A DNA stretch of 27,480 bases from CAKOSP01 sp964369845. Lineage in GTDB: Bacteria > Bacillota_I > Bacilli_A > RF39 > UBA660. Within the stretch, counting starts at the first letter, position 1. Each line of letters starts with the position of its first letter. This document shows positions 16,601-23,349 of the stretch, piece after piece. The DNA lies in NCBI GenBank assembly GCA_964369845.1, contig CAYJFJ010000017.1:1-27480 (forward strand), given 5' to 3'. The notes beneath the pieces were generated by a model, which saw only the letters and a program-made list of their open reading frames with translations, was not told the origin of the DNA and searched no databases. The translations under genes and the position numbers were made by a program.

Positions 16601-17143
16601 TGCTAAATTCATGTAAGCAGAAGCTGATACATCACTGCCAGACCAAACTGTATTAGCAGTCATAGATTCAGACATCGAATACGATAAAGCTCTTATTGCT
16701 ATTAAAGTAGAAACATAATAGTAAAAATCTCTATTAGAGTCTCCAGGTAAAAAATCACTAGGAACATTACCATTTTGATATCCAAGATCTGCAACAGCAA
16801 GAATAGCAGCATCATACGCTTCAGTTCTGTCATCACTTCTAGCAGATGATAAAGCAGCATCACCAATATAACGAGAACCAGTCGCAGTCTTATTAGGATC
16901 TAAACAGTAAGCAGAATAAGAACTACCATTAATGTCAGTTACATATTGGTTAGCGTCATATCCCATTTCGAAAGAACTAGAAAAATCATCATCAACACTA
17001 TTTTTGATAGATAATCCAGGAATCGACTGTTGATCAGCAGCCTTTGCAATGCTAGCATTATCATTTTTAGTAATTGCATTTACATTAACAGTAAAAACAA
17101 AAAAAGATAAAACAAAGATAGCAAATAAATTTAATTTTTTCAT
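13694..17143 (-). CDS. Large secreted thioester-domain-like surface protein
   Basis: 1149 residues. A signal peptide (MKKLNLFAIFVLSFFVFTVNVNA, about 1-23) leads into a thioester-domain-like region: YSAYCLDPNKT with Cys80, then a helical part with YYVSTLIAIRAL (142-152), where such domains normally carry a TQxA glutamine. Two GTP-type collagen-like stretches follow (378-387 and 410-419). Later parts are Cys-rich, with two coiled-coil-like helices (near 567-595 and about 700-720) and a repeat of the form D-D-P-x-T-P-E-x-x-C at roughly 945-975. It has no LPxTG, no C-terminal membrane helix and no obvious wall-binding domain; the end is GGPSWR. The ATG overlaps the upstream stop by four bases (ATGA), suggesting that the C-terminally anchored upstream product is its partner. 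Likely an adhesin; the ligand is unknown. Confidence 0.75.
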   Translation of the reverse strand: MKKLNLFAIFVLSFFVFTVNVNAITKNDNASIAKAADQQSIPGLSIKNSVDDDFSSSFEMGYDANQYVTDINGSSYSAYCLDPNKTATGSRYIGDAALSSARSDDRTEAYDAAILAVADLGYQNGNVPSDFLPGDSNRDFYYYVSTLIAIRALSYSMSESMTANTVWSGSDVSASAYMNLALEWMRNTSATSVVNQMNSSGTEYFHLTGSYLGTNYKSATHFVAETGTVGEVILNKARDLYIAGVNSAYAYSTGNYEIVSLDLFQNTVNSNDVSKTTFTIRPKGIENETKLIDIDLSLGTSSGLSFSSIEVLVNGVRKGYSTSLSAVESTLASVNDVTLTNSSTIQVIVSYNVNKEICEPLRYDLNVVYGTKGATSDGTPGTPGTPGTDAYYTWSTNPTTSQRFLIFVPATPGTPGTPGSGNGDDNTGGYGGYNIENEQLNGYIEGCSGNNSCPTEMNIPSDCTNLGDSANNDTLSFYIDAPDDILSCIINNTDDIGNSYKANSCNYTGANLDNNAYCTVSCKEDYSDLRFPGIQDTNAGGYFKIGATVTGVKTCYTSNIDEEAFYDDMYEAQQDIIDAYNEIQRLEAESQMIVSKTGTEETTEYSCEGSIVAGPHVDCDVEIYPYDKYCDVYTYSSVEYNAYSSGSKGQFGSYNLGLLNTVYTSVPETNKYGGSQGNGNCYSTPTNNDPAGIAAAANAALPAAIAKLNEKIAVLDSIINSYDSCNDWTMKFDSSPSINYEYAEGIDHNSGQMQQISSTTTGLNTWYCNGDVNDEYNYCDGVNSNTTTTAQYLTCSANTDGTYSCGYVSKTIPTVDYIKQSINKTSVYDTPRIYYSDSLSGEIRYDDNDGQAAIVDGLPVKLDTDEGLHNFNFTIDNLGEYYSSCSAGRLIDADTSKTNSVEDFLGTMNFQGVYNCYYEICPDCDFVIDQCTDDPTTPENDCCEDDPNTPEDECAEPCPACIFLMGNINVHYRNVSTNGGYDTFNPNDRPLGYNWNYLYDITEVDYEKYAYIIGKANLTLNDPEDGIFALGDTVYAETPVLSITLTPNLASFIIDYNSSEAVANNGGYLNDSMTCYDYSNSNGIHENVFCYSDFFDDLLSDGRFNDLIEFDNRPAEGNRNTYTPGYWEVYSGFDTYVFTETTIGGPSWR
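15887..15916 (-). repeat. Collagen-like G-T-P coding repeat, copy block 1
   Basis: Ten codons encoding A-T-P-G-T-P-G-T-P-G in the large surface protein. The nine-base unit is repeated with silent changes (ACT/ACA, CCT/CCA/CCC). Confidence 0.7.
15983..16012 (-). repeat. Collagen-like G-T-P coding repeat, copy block 2
   Basis: Ten codons encoding G-T-P-G-T-P-G-T-P-G. The unit GGA ACT CCT is identical at the DNA level in consecutive copies apart from the first glycine codon (GGG), so copy number could vary by slippage. Confidence 0.75.
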
Positions 17144-17871
17144 TTTTTTCTCCTTCTTGTGTAGATATTATAAACAAACACAGCAGTACCTGCTAATAAT
17201 ATACAAAGCACAACAACTAGAAACACACTATATTTTTCAATAAATGAATCATCATTATCTGTTTCATTTACTGTATTCCCCTCTTTTTCAGCATCAAGTT
17301 CTCTAATTGTACTTAGAAAAGATGATTCTGTTAAATTTTCATTTGTAATATATTGTTGACACACAGCTTCTTCTTCATGACCTTCACACTCAGGTCTAGA
17401 AAAGAATTGATTAACTATTGGTGTTTCCAAATACTTAATCACTATTGCATCATCACCACAATCAGCTTCATCAGATATATATATTGTCATTGTGTAAGTG
17501 TATATATCAAGTACAGTGTGATGATCAATAGAATAACTACCATCAGTAGTATCATCATAACTAATAGAAATTACATCATCATTTATATTATTAGTAAGTT
17601 CCACATAAAAGTTTTCACTTATATTAATGAAATTTAACTTTAAGTAGTTTTCATATGCAAGTTTATTAAAAGCTTCTTTCTCTTCAGGTGTATCTACATC
17701 TTCAGGATAAATTATTTCACTCGGATCATAAAATTCTTGAGCAGTCTCGTAATTTAATTTAATTTCAGCAGCTTCATTTTTTAGTTCTACAAATCGTTCA
17801 TCAGAACACTCTGCAGCAGTAACCATCGTTGGAACCAAAAATAAACTAACAATAAAAATTAATTTTTTCAT
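17140..17871 (-). CDS. Secreted protein with C-terminal membrane anchor, first gene of Tad operon
   Basis: 243 residues. A signal peptide (MKKLIFIVSLFLVPTMVTA, about 1-19) is followed by an acidic extracellular region with four cysteines (AEC at about 22, then three near 138-168). A C-terminal membrane helix (about 214-236, SVFLVVVLCILLAGTAVFVYNIY) and a RRRKK stop-transfer tail follow. There is no LPxTG, so anchoring is by the helix. The gene opens the operon behind a good promoter and its stop overlaps the start of the 1149-residue surface protein by four bases, implying coupled synthesis and probably a physical partnership. No recognised domain. GAGGGAG precedes the ATG. Confidence 0.78.
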   Translation of the reverse strand: MKKLIFIVSLFLVPTMVTAAECSDERFVELKNEAAEIKLNYETAQEFYDPSEIIYPEDVDTPEEKEAFNKLAYENYLKLNFINISENFYVELTNNINDDVISISYDDTTDGSYSIDHHTVLDIYTYTMTIYISDEADCGDDAIVIKYLETPIVNQFFSRPECEGHEEEAVCQQYITNENLTESSFLSTIRELDAEKEGNTVNETDNDDSFIEKYSVFLVVVLCILLAGTAVFVYNIYTRRRKK

Positions 17872-17896
17872 TTTTCAATCTCCCTCTCTATTCAAT

Positions 17897-17925
17897 ATTT
17901 TAACATAGTACTACATTAATTTCAA
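17897..17925 (-). promoter_or_regulatory. Promoter of the Tad machine operon
   Basis: Minus strand TTGAAA, 17-base spacer, TAAAAT, with TG one base before the -10. The -35 abuts the -35 of the divergent plus-strand promoter. Confidence 0.8.
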
Positions 17926-17926
17926 C

Positions 17927-17956
17927 TTGTATTTAGATTTAATTTTGTGATATTAT
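17927..17956 (+). promoter_or_regulatory. Promoter of the metallophosphoesterase-CotF operon
   Basis: TTGTAT, 18-base spacer, TATTAT, with TGA before the -10. A GTG (17947-17949) that could extend the downstream reading frame lies inside this extended -10, so it is not the start codon. Confidence 0.7.
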
Positions 17957-17970
17957 TTAAATACAAAGAT

Positions 17971-17976
17971 AAGGAG
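17971..17976 (+). promoter_or_regulatory. Ribosome binding site fixing the ATG at 17983
   Basis: AAGGAG six bases before the ATG. It decides against the upstream GTG frame extension. Confidence 0.85.
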
Positions 17977-17982
17977 TTTTTT

Positions 17983-18795
17983 ATGAAAAAAACAATAATA
18001 ATTATAGTACTTTTAATAGTTAGTTTATACATATACATAAGGTATATAACAATTAATGACTTTAAAGTGTCAAGTGACGTAATTACAGTAGAAAATCTAC
18101 CAGAATCATTCTATAATTTAAAGGTAGTTCAGTTTTCAGATACACTAATAAATGATATATATACTATAGAAAACTTAAAAAGTACAATAAATAAAATAAA
18201 TGAACTTAAACCAGATTTAGTATTTTTTACGGGAGATCTATTAGATGATACTCACAATATTGATGAAGTAGAAAAAGATGAAATAATTTCATTACTATCA
18301 TCTATCGAAACTACCCTTTATAAATACGCAGTATATGGTGATAATGATTTAGCACAAACAGATAAATACAAAGAAATAATGGATAGTAGTAATTTTATAA
18401 TTTTAGATAACGAAACCGTGCCTTTATTTTACGAAGGTAATACACCTATTACTATAACAGGACTAACTAACACAAACGATTTAGAGTTATCTTACACATC
18501 TGATGTAGAAGCCGAAATAAATATTACTTTAACACACAAACCAGATACAGCAAAAGAAATAGACAGCGAAAATGTAAATACAATAATTTTTGCAGGCCAC
18601 TCACAAGGAGGATATATAAATTTACCATTTATAGGTCCACTTATAAAAATTGATGGAGCAAAAGAATACACTAAAGGAAATTATGACTTAAAAAATTCAA
18701 AACTATATATATCATCAGGACTAGGAACAGAAAACTATTATTACAGATACTTTAATACTCCAGAAATAAATTATTACGTTTTTGAAACAAAATAG
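17983..18795 (+). CDS. Membrane-anchored metallophosphoesterase-like protein with eroded active site
   Basis: 270 residues. A basic start and one helix (about 4-20) anchor a YkuE-type calcineurin-like fold: VVQFSDTL (48-55), TGDLLDD (83-89), VYGDND (117-122), LTHKPD (183-188) and AGHSQGG (204-210). In active members these read SDxH, GDxxD, GNH[DE], xHxPD and GHTHGGQ. Here the first His is Leu55, the GNH pair is Asp120-Asn121, and the last GHxH His is Gln208, so three metal-ligand positions are changed. The fold is clear from the remaining pattern and from the family-typical LPFIGPLIKIDGAKEY and LYISSGLGTENYYYR ends. It may be catalytically weak or inactive. The promoter, ATG and AAGGAG are strong; two CotF-type genes follow. 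Confidence 0.82.
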   Translation: MKKTIIIIVLLIVSLYIYIRYITINDFKVSSDVITVENLPESFYNLKVVQFSDTLINDIYTIENLKSTINKINELKPDLVFFTGDLLDDTHNIDEVEKDEIISLLSSIETTLYKYAVYGDNDLAQTDKYKEIMDSSNFIILDNETVPLFYEGNTPITITGLTNTNDLELSYTSDVEAEINITLTHKPDTAKEIDSENVNTIIFAGHSQGGYINLPFIGPLIKIDGAKEYTKGNYDLKNSKLYISSGLGTENYYYRYFNTPEINYYVFETK

Positions 18796-18830
18796 TATAA
18801 AACTTGCTAACTATTATCATAATAAAATTG

Positions 18831-18839
18831 AAAGGATGG
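18831..18839 (+). promoter_or_regulatory. Ribosome binding site for the GTG-started CotF-like gene
   Basis: AAAGGATGG ends five bases before the GTG at 18845. The in-frame ATG at 18836 lies inside the site and is unlikely to be the start. Confidence 0.55.
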
Positions 18840-18844
18840 TTATA

Positions 18845-19054
18845 GTGGCAAAAGTACCGAAAATGCTCTCAACAAAAGATTTATCATATATAAGTGATAT
18901 GTTAAATTGGAACATGATATTAATTAATAAAATCAATTATTTTCTAACTGATATTTCAGATGAAAATTTAAGCACAATGCTTAAAAATATAAATGAAATA
19001 CATATGAAAAATAGCAATGAATTAATCAATACATTAAAGGAGTATAAGAAATAA
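18845..19054 (+). CDS. Small CotF-related spore-coat-like protein (GTG start)
   Basis: 69 residues from GTG: the protein starts (M)AKVPKMLSTKDLSYISDM and is all-helical. STKDLSYISDMLNWN followed by a helix ending HMKNSNELINTLKEYKK matches the small spore-coat-associated proteins that pair with CotF-type proteins in Bacillota. An upstream in-frame ATG (18782) would overlap the metallophosphoesterase gene by 14 bases and has no ribosome site, so the GTG is preferred. The stop overlaps the next ATG by one base (TAATG). No signal peptide or membrane helix. That it belongs to the CotF superfamily is a moderately confident reading. Confidence 0.7.
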   Translation: MAKVPKMLSTKDLSYISDMLNWNMILINKINYFLTDISDENLSTMLKNINEIHMKNSNELINTLKEYKK

Positions 19055-19323
19055 TGGAAGAAAAATATTATTTATTTGACATTTTAGCAAATGAAAAACA
19101 ACTTGTTGCTAATACAGCAATAGCACTTAATGAAGCTAGTTGTGATAATATACATAATAAATATTTCAAAATACTAACTTCTCTTACTGAAATACAAAAA
19201 GATTTATTCGCATTTGCATTTGATAATAATTGGTATCAACTTGAAGATGCAAAGGAAAGTAAAATACAAGACGAAATAACTAAGTTTGAAGATGAACTTG
19301 AAAACGTTACTATGTCAAATTAA
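19054..19323 (+). CDS. CotF family (spore coat F-like) protein
   Basis: 89 residues. The CotF pattern is clear: DILANEKQLVANTAIALNEA (9-28), SCDNIHNKYFKILT (29-42), EIQKDLFAFAFDNNWYQ (about 46-62) and then DAKESKIQDEI. The NEASCDN and W-Y-Q segments are the most conserved parts of PF07875-type proteins, which are four-helix-bundle-like coat or general stress proteins. AAAGGAG lies 11 bases before the ATG. Translation is coupled to the preceding CotF-like gene, and a strong bidirectional terminator follows. If the host does not sporulate, these proteins must serve another role. Confidence 0.82.
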   Translation: MEEKYYLFDILANEKQLVANTAIALNEASCDNIHNKYFKILTSLTEIQKDLFAFAFDNNWYQLEDAKESKIQDEITKFEDELENVTMSN

Positions 19324-19356
19324 AAAAACTTGTTTCCAACTAGGAAGCAAGTTTTT
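19324..19356. terminator. Bidirectional intrinsic terminator between CotF gene and ligA
   Basis: AAAAACTTGTTTCC, loop AACTA, GGAAGCAAGTTTTT: a 14-pair stem with one wobble, A/T-tracts on both sides. It can end the plus-strand CotF operon and the minus-strand ligA operon, and overlaps the ligA stop codon. Confidence 0.88.
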
Positions 19357-21340
19357 ATATATTCATAATTTCTTTTATTTTTTCTTCATTAATAATTTCA
19401 GTGTTTAATTTCAGAGCTTTATCTAGTTTAGTGCCAGCATTAGAACCTACTATTAGATAATCAGTATTTTTACTAACAGAATCACTTACCTTAGCATCAA
19501 AAGATTCTAAAAACATTTTAATTTCATCTCTAGTTAAATTATCAAAAGAACCAGTAATGACATATCTCTTACCAGAAATATATTCGTTAAACTTCTTCTT
19601 TTCTCCTAAGTAATTCATATTAACATTAAACTTTTTTAAATTATCAAATAGCTCTAAATTATCTTTAAGATAATCTACAATATTTAAAGCTAAAACATCA
19701 CCAAAGTCTGGAATATTTACTATTTCCTCAAAAGTTGCATCTAATAAATTATCCAGAGAGTGAAACTTTTCTGCTAAAACAGTAGCTTTCTTCTTACCAA
19801 TTCCACTTATACCTAAACCAAAAAGTAATCTTTCTAAACTATAGTCTTTAGAACTTTCAATATTATCAATTATTTTATTAATACTTTTTTCACCATAACC
19901 ATCTAGCATTTTAATTTCTTCTTTATGATTAAAAAGAGTATAAAAGTCTTCTATTTTAGTTAAAAAACCTAAGTTATAAAAATCTTCTATAACTTCATCT
20001 CCCATACCTTCAATATAAACTGCATCCCTAGATGCATAATGTATAAGAGAGTTTATATTGCGCGCAGCACATCTTTCATTTTCACAAAAATAATCAATCT
20101 TATCTGGAAATTTAACTAACTTAGAGTCGCACATAGGACACTTATCAATCATTTCAAAATCTTTTTCAGTACCATCTCTGCGTTCAAACTTAGCTTCAAC
20201 AACCTCAGGAATAACATCTCCTGCTTTTCTTATTGATACTATATCACCAATTTTTAAATTCTTCGATTTAATATAATCCTCATTATGAAGTGTTGCTCTT
20301 GAAATAGTAGACCCCATAATTAGTGTAGGAGTTAAAACAGCATTTGGAGTTATCTGCCCTGTTCTTCCAACTGTAAATATAATATCTTCAAGCTTAGTTA
20401 ATACTTCTTTAGCAGGAAATTTATAAGCTCTGCACCATCTAGGAAACTTACTTGTCATACCAAGACTTTTTTGTTTACTTATTTCATTAACTTTTATAAC
20501 TATACCATCTATTTCATAAGGCAAATCTTCCCTTATAGAATTAATATATTCAATAAATTCGATTGCTTCCTCAATACTTGTCACAACTTTTCTTTGATCA
20601 TTTACTTTAAAGCCGAGTTTACTCATGAAATTAAGAGCCTCTTCGTGAGTTGTTACACCATAATCCTCACTTGCAGGCAAATGATATATATAATTATCTA
20701 AGTTTCTCTTAGCACAAATTTTAGAATCAAGCTGCCTTATAGACCCAGCCGCAGCATTTCTAACGTTTTGCAGAAGTGGTTCACCATTTTTTCCTCTTTC
20801 TTGATTCAAAATGTCTAAAGTAGCTTTATTCATATAAATCTCGCCACGAACCTCTATATCAATTTCTTCATTTAAAACTAATGGAATATTTTTAATAGTT
20901 TTAACATTTTCAGTGATATTTTCTCCTACAGCACCATTACCTCTAGTAGCTCCTGTTATAAGTTTACCTTTTTCATATCGAATAGATAAACTAACTCCAT
21001 CTATTTTAAGTTCACAAACATAATTAACATCATCATAAAGTTCTTTGATTTTTTTATCAAAATCATAAAGTTCTTCATAATTAAAAGCATCTTGAATACT
21101 CATCATAGGAATGTTATGAACAACTTTATCAAATTTATCGATTTTTTCTCCACCGACTCTTTTAGTAGGACTATTAGGGTCAGCAAGCTCAGGATACTGC
21201 TCTTCCATAGATATTAACAATCTCATCATACTATCGTATTCATTATCAGTATAAACAGGATTTGCAAGTACATAGTAATCATAATTAGCTTTATTAATTT
21301 TCAGAGTTAAACTATTTATTTCGTTTTTTATATTTTCCAT
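19355..21340 (-). CDS. ligA: NAD-dependent DNA ligase LigA
   Basis: 661 residues, normal length for LigA. It joins nicks in DNA using NAD+. Order of parts: N-terminal Ia region (NYDYYVLANPVYTDNEYD, 19-36), adenylation domain with the KIDG motif and catalytic Lys112 (CELKIDG, 109-115), OB fold, four-cysteine zinc finger (CPMC...CENERC, about 404-428), helix-hairpin-helix repeats (LDGYGEKSINKII; LFGLGISGIGKKKA) and a C-terminal BRCT domain (SGKRYVITGSFDNLTRDEI through NTDYLIVG). The start overlaps the end of the nucleotidyltransferase gene by 13 bases. It is the last gene of the pcrA-ligA unit and ends in the bidirectional terminator. Confidence 0.97.
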   Translation of the reverse strand: MENIKNEINSLTLKINKANYDYYVLANPVYTDNEYDSMMRLLISMEEQYPELADPNSPTKRVGGEKIDKFDKVVHNIPMMSIQDAFNYEELYDFDKKIKELYDDVNYVCELKIDGVSLSIRYEKGKLITGATRGNGAVGENITENVKTIKNIPLVLNEEIDIEVRGEIYMNKATLDILNQERGKNGEPLLQNVRNAAAGSIRQLDSKICAKRNLDNYIYHLPASEDYGVTTHEEALNFMSKLGFKVNDQRKVVTSIEEAIEFIEYINSIREDLPYEIDGIVIKVNEISKQKSLGMTSKFPRWCRAYKFPAKEVLTKLEDIIFTVGRTGQITPNAVLTPTLIMGSTISRATLHNEDYIKSKNLKIGDIVSIRKAGDVIPEVVEAKFERRDGTEKDFEMIDKCPMCDSKLVKFPDKIDYFCENERCAARNINSLIHYASRDAVYIEGMGDEVIEDFYNLGFLTKIEDFYTLFNHKEEIKMLDGYGEKSINKIIDNIESSKDYSLERLLFGLGISGIGKKKATVLAEKFHSLDNLLDATFEEIVNIPDFGDVLALNIVDYLKDNLELFDNLKKFNVNMNYLGEKKKFNEYISGKRYVITGSFDNLTRDEIKMFLESFDAKVSDSVSKNTDYLIVGSNAGTKLDKALKLNTEIINEEKIKEIMNI

Positions 21341-22224
21341 AAATCTCTAGGATACTCTCCTTTTTCTATCATTTTATTTAAATCATTTTTAAATTCTATT
21401 GCATCTTCTTTATAAGTAATTGAAATCCAAACACTATTACATATTTCTTCTTTTAAAATGATTTTCCCTTTATCTATATACGTTGATAAACACGTAGGTA
21501 AATAACACTCATTATCCATAGTAATATCAATAGAAAATTCATTAAAATACTCTTCTAAACATTCAAAAATACTGGGTTTCAAAACTAACATATTAACAGA
21601 ACATCCTACTTTTTCACTAGCTATAAATTTATCTCCATTCGTTAAATCAACAGCATGGTACTCGTCATTTATTACAGTTATTTCAGATTCACTGATTTTT
21701 TCTACTATACCATTTTTAGAATAGCATATTCCTCTTTTAACAGGCATATCTAAATTAACTACATTATTAATTGAAAAGTTAATTGTAAGATGTTCATTAC
21801 TTATAGTATTTTCATCCATAAAATTAGACGCAACTTTAAAAGGTACACTTCCATAAAAGTCATCTGCATTAATAACAACAAAAGGATCTTTTACAAACTC
21901 TCTAGCACATAAAAGTGCATGAGCAGTTCCAAGTGCTTTTTCTCTTTCCTTAGGAACATCACCTAAAATTTTTACAGTATCAAATTCTTGAAAAGCAAAA
22001 CAAATTTCAATTTTATCTTTATATTTTGCTACAACATCTTCTTTAAAAATATCTAAATGTTTTTTTCTAATAACAAACACTAATTTTTTAAATCCATTTT
22101 GCACTGCATTATATATATTATAATCACTTATTATTTCCTTATTCGGACCAACGGGTTCTATTTGTTTAATTCCCCCAAATCTCGACCCCATTCCTGCAGC
22201 CATAATTACTAAAGTTTTTTTCAT
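21328..22224 (-). CDS. Sugar-phosphate nucleotidyltransferase-like protein
   Basis: 298 residues from the second ATG. MAAGMGSRFGGIKQ (about 7-20) is the NTP-binding signature of the GT-A nucleotidyltransferases (G-x-G-x-R-[FL]), followed by GPNKEIISDY, then VVINADDFYG with the metal-binding Asp. LGTAHALLCAREF is the substrate-loop pattern. Such enzymes activate sugar 1-phosphates (or related alcohol phosphates) with a nucleotide. The substrate is not readable here. The first ATG (22230) is only two bases from AAAGG, whereas the second (22224) has normal spacing, so I chose the second. The gene lies 37 bases after the surface protein gene and overlaps ligA by 13 bases. Confidence 0.85.
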   Translation of the reverse strand: MKKTLVIMAAGMGSRFGGIKQIEPVGPNKEIISDYNIYNAVQNGFKKLVFVIRKKHLDIFKEDVVAKYKDKIEICFAFQEFDTVKILGDVPKEREKALGTAHALLCAREFVKDPFVVINADDFYGSVPFKVASNFMDENTISNEHLTINFSINNVVNLDMPVKRGICYSKNGIVEKISESEITVINDEYHAVDLTNGDKFIASEKVGCSVNMLVLKPSIFECLEEYFNEFSIDITMDNECYLPTCLSTYIDKGKIILKEEICNSVWISITYKEDAIEFKNDLNKMIEKGEYPRDLWKI

Positions 22225-22267
22225 AATCATTTCCTTTCAAATTACTATTTTACTGTCTTCGTTGACA

Positions 22268-23332
22268 TTACGGAGCAATAAAATCTCCTGTACCTAAGTT
22301 ATAATAAAATTTATGTTCTATAATATCTATATAACAAATTTCACCAGTATCTAAAAGTTTTACCGGAATAAAATATCTGAGTAACTCATCAGTTGTTACA
22401 TCAGTAATTTTAAAGTATTTGATGTTTCCTTCGAAATGTCTAGTATCTATTGTTCCATCCCAGTTTAATATATTACCACCTAGTAAAATAGTTGTAGCAT
22501 TTGATTCTGGAATCAAACTTTTAGTAGCAACAGGTATGCTTAAGTCATTAATAGTAAAACTACTTCTAGAAAAATACATATCATACCAAATATTTTTTTC
22601 GAGTCTATAATTAGTGTAAGGAGTAGTATTACCTCCATAAGTATTAATTGTATAATTATAGGTAGAAGAAACATAAAAATACAGACCTAAGGTGTAACTT
22701 GTTTCTTTACGACCACTAAATAACCAAAAACCTTCATTTTTAGCACTGAAAGATGGCAAAAATTCACTTTCAAAAGCATAATCACCATCATTAAGAACAC
22801 CAGTATCAATATACTGAGAACCAGTACTTGTAATATAATCAAGAACTTCATAATTAACCCTTACAAAGTCATACTCAAGATTAACATATAAAGAAGTATC
22901 TTCACTAAAAGCAGTATTATAACTAAATTTAACTTCGATAGTAGTAACACTATTAGGATTAAAGTGAAGTATTTCCTCATCAACAAATTCATATTTAATA
23001 TTAGGATTAGAATAAAGTAATTCATTTATTGTATCTAAATGATAATAATAATCTGTTTCGTTTGTTATTTCTATTTCATAAACTATATTTGAAGTTCCAT
23101 AAGGCAAAAAAACACTTAAATTAGTTTGATCATTTGTAAACGTAGGAGAATATATTTCGTAAGATCCATAACTAAAAGATTTAAGTGTAACAGAAGAAAC
23201 TTTGATAGTCCTATTGGGAGCAACTAAAGCTTCTCCACTAATACTCAAATCAGTATTAAGTGCAGAATATCCAATACTCATAAGTAATATAGAAAGAATA
23301 ATTGATATAGTAATAAGAATATTATACTTCAT
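22268..23332 (-). CDS. Secreted LamG/concanavalin-like surface protein
   Basis: 354 residues. A signal peptide or N-terminal anchor (ITISIILSILLMSIGYSA, about 7-24) leads to a beta-rich region (25-160) that opens LNTDLSISGEA, the type of segment found at the mature start of many gut Bacillota surface proteins. From about 163, VLDYITSTGSQYIDTG and the following strands (FWLFSGRKE, SLIPESNATTILLGG, FEGNIKYFKI) look like a jelly-roll LamG fold. The ending YFIPVKLLDTGEICYIDIIE through NLGTGDFIAP is a known terminal pattern of such proteins. No LPxTG or C-terminal helix. AGGAGG precedes the ATG, 17 bases after pcrA, so it is co-transcribed with pcrA. Probably a surface-exposed binding protein. Confidence 0.75.
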   Translation of the reverse strand: MKYNILITISIILSILLMSIGYSALNTDLSISGEALVAPNRTIKVSSVTLKSFSYGSYEIYSPTFTNDQTNLSVFLPYGTSNIVYEIEITNETDYYYHLDTINELLYSNPNIKYEFVDEEILHFNPNSVTTIEVKFSYNTAFSEDTSLYVNLEYDFVRVNYEVLDYITSTGSQYIDTGVLNDGDYAFESEFLPSFSAKNEGFWLFSGRKETSYTLGLYFYVSSTYNYTINTYGGNTTPYTNYRLEKNIWYDMYFSRSSFTINDLSIPVATKSLIPESNATTILLGGNILNWDGTIDTRHFEGNIKYFKITDVTTDELLRYFIPVKLLDTGEICYIDIIEHKFYYNLGTGDFIAP

Positions 23333-23349
23333 AAATCCTCCTAAAACTT

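Noticed and set aside
13375..17243. Several plus-strand open frames opposite the surface-protein and small membrane-protein genes
   Set aside because: They are antisense shadows in AT-rich sequence, without ribosome sites and with odd residue composition; the minus-strand genes are continuous and domain-bearing.
17947..17982. GTG start extending the metallophosphoesterase by 12 residues
   Set aside because: The GTG is part of the extended -10 element, so it would not be transcribed, and AAGGAG is correctly spaced only for the ATG at 17983.
18782..18844. ATG start extending the first CotF-like gene by 21 residues
   Set aside because: No ribosome site precedes it, it overlaps the upstream gene, and AAAGGATGG is well placed for the GTG at 18845.
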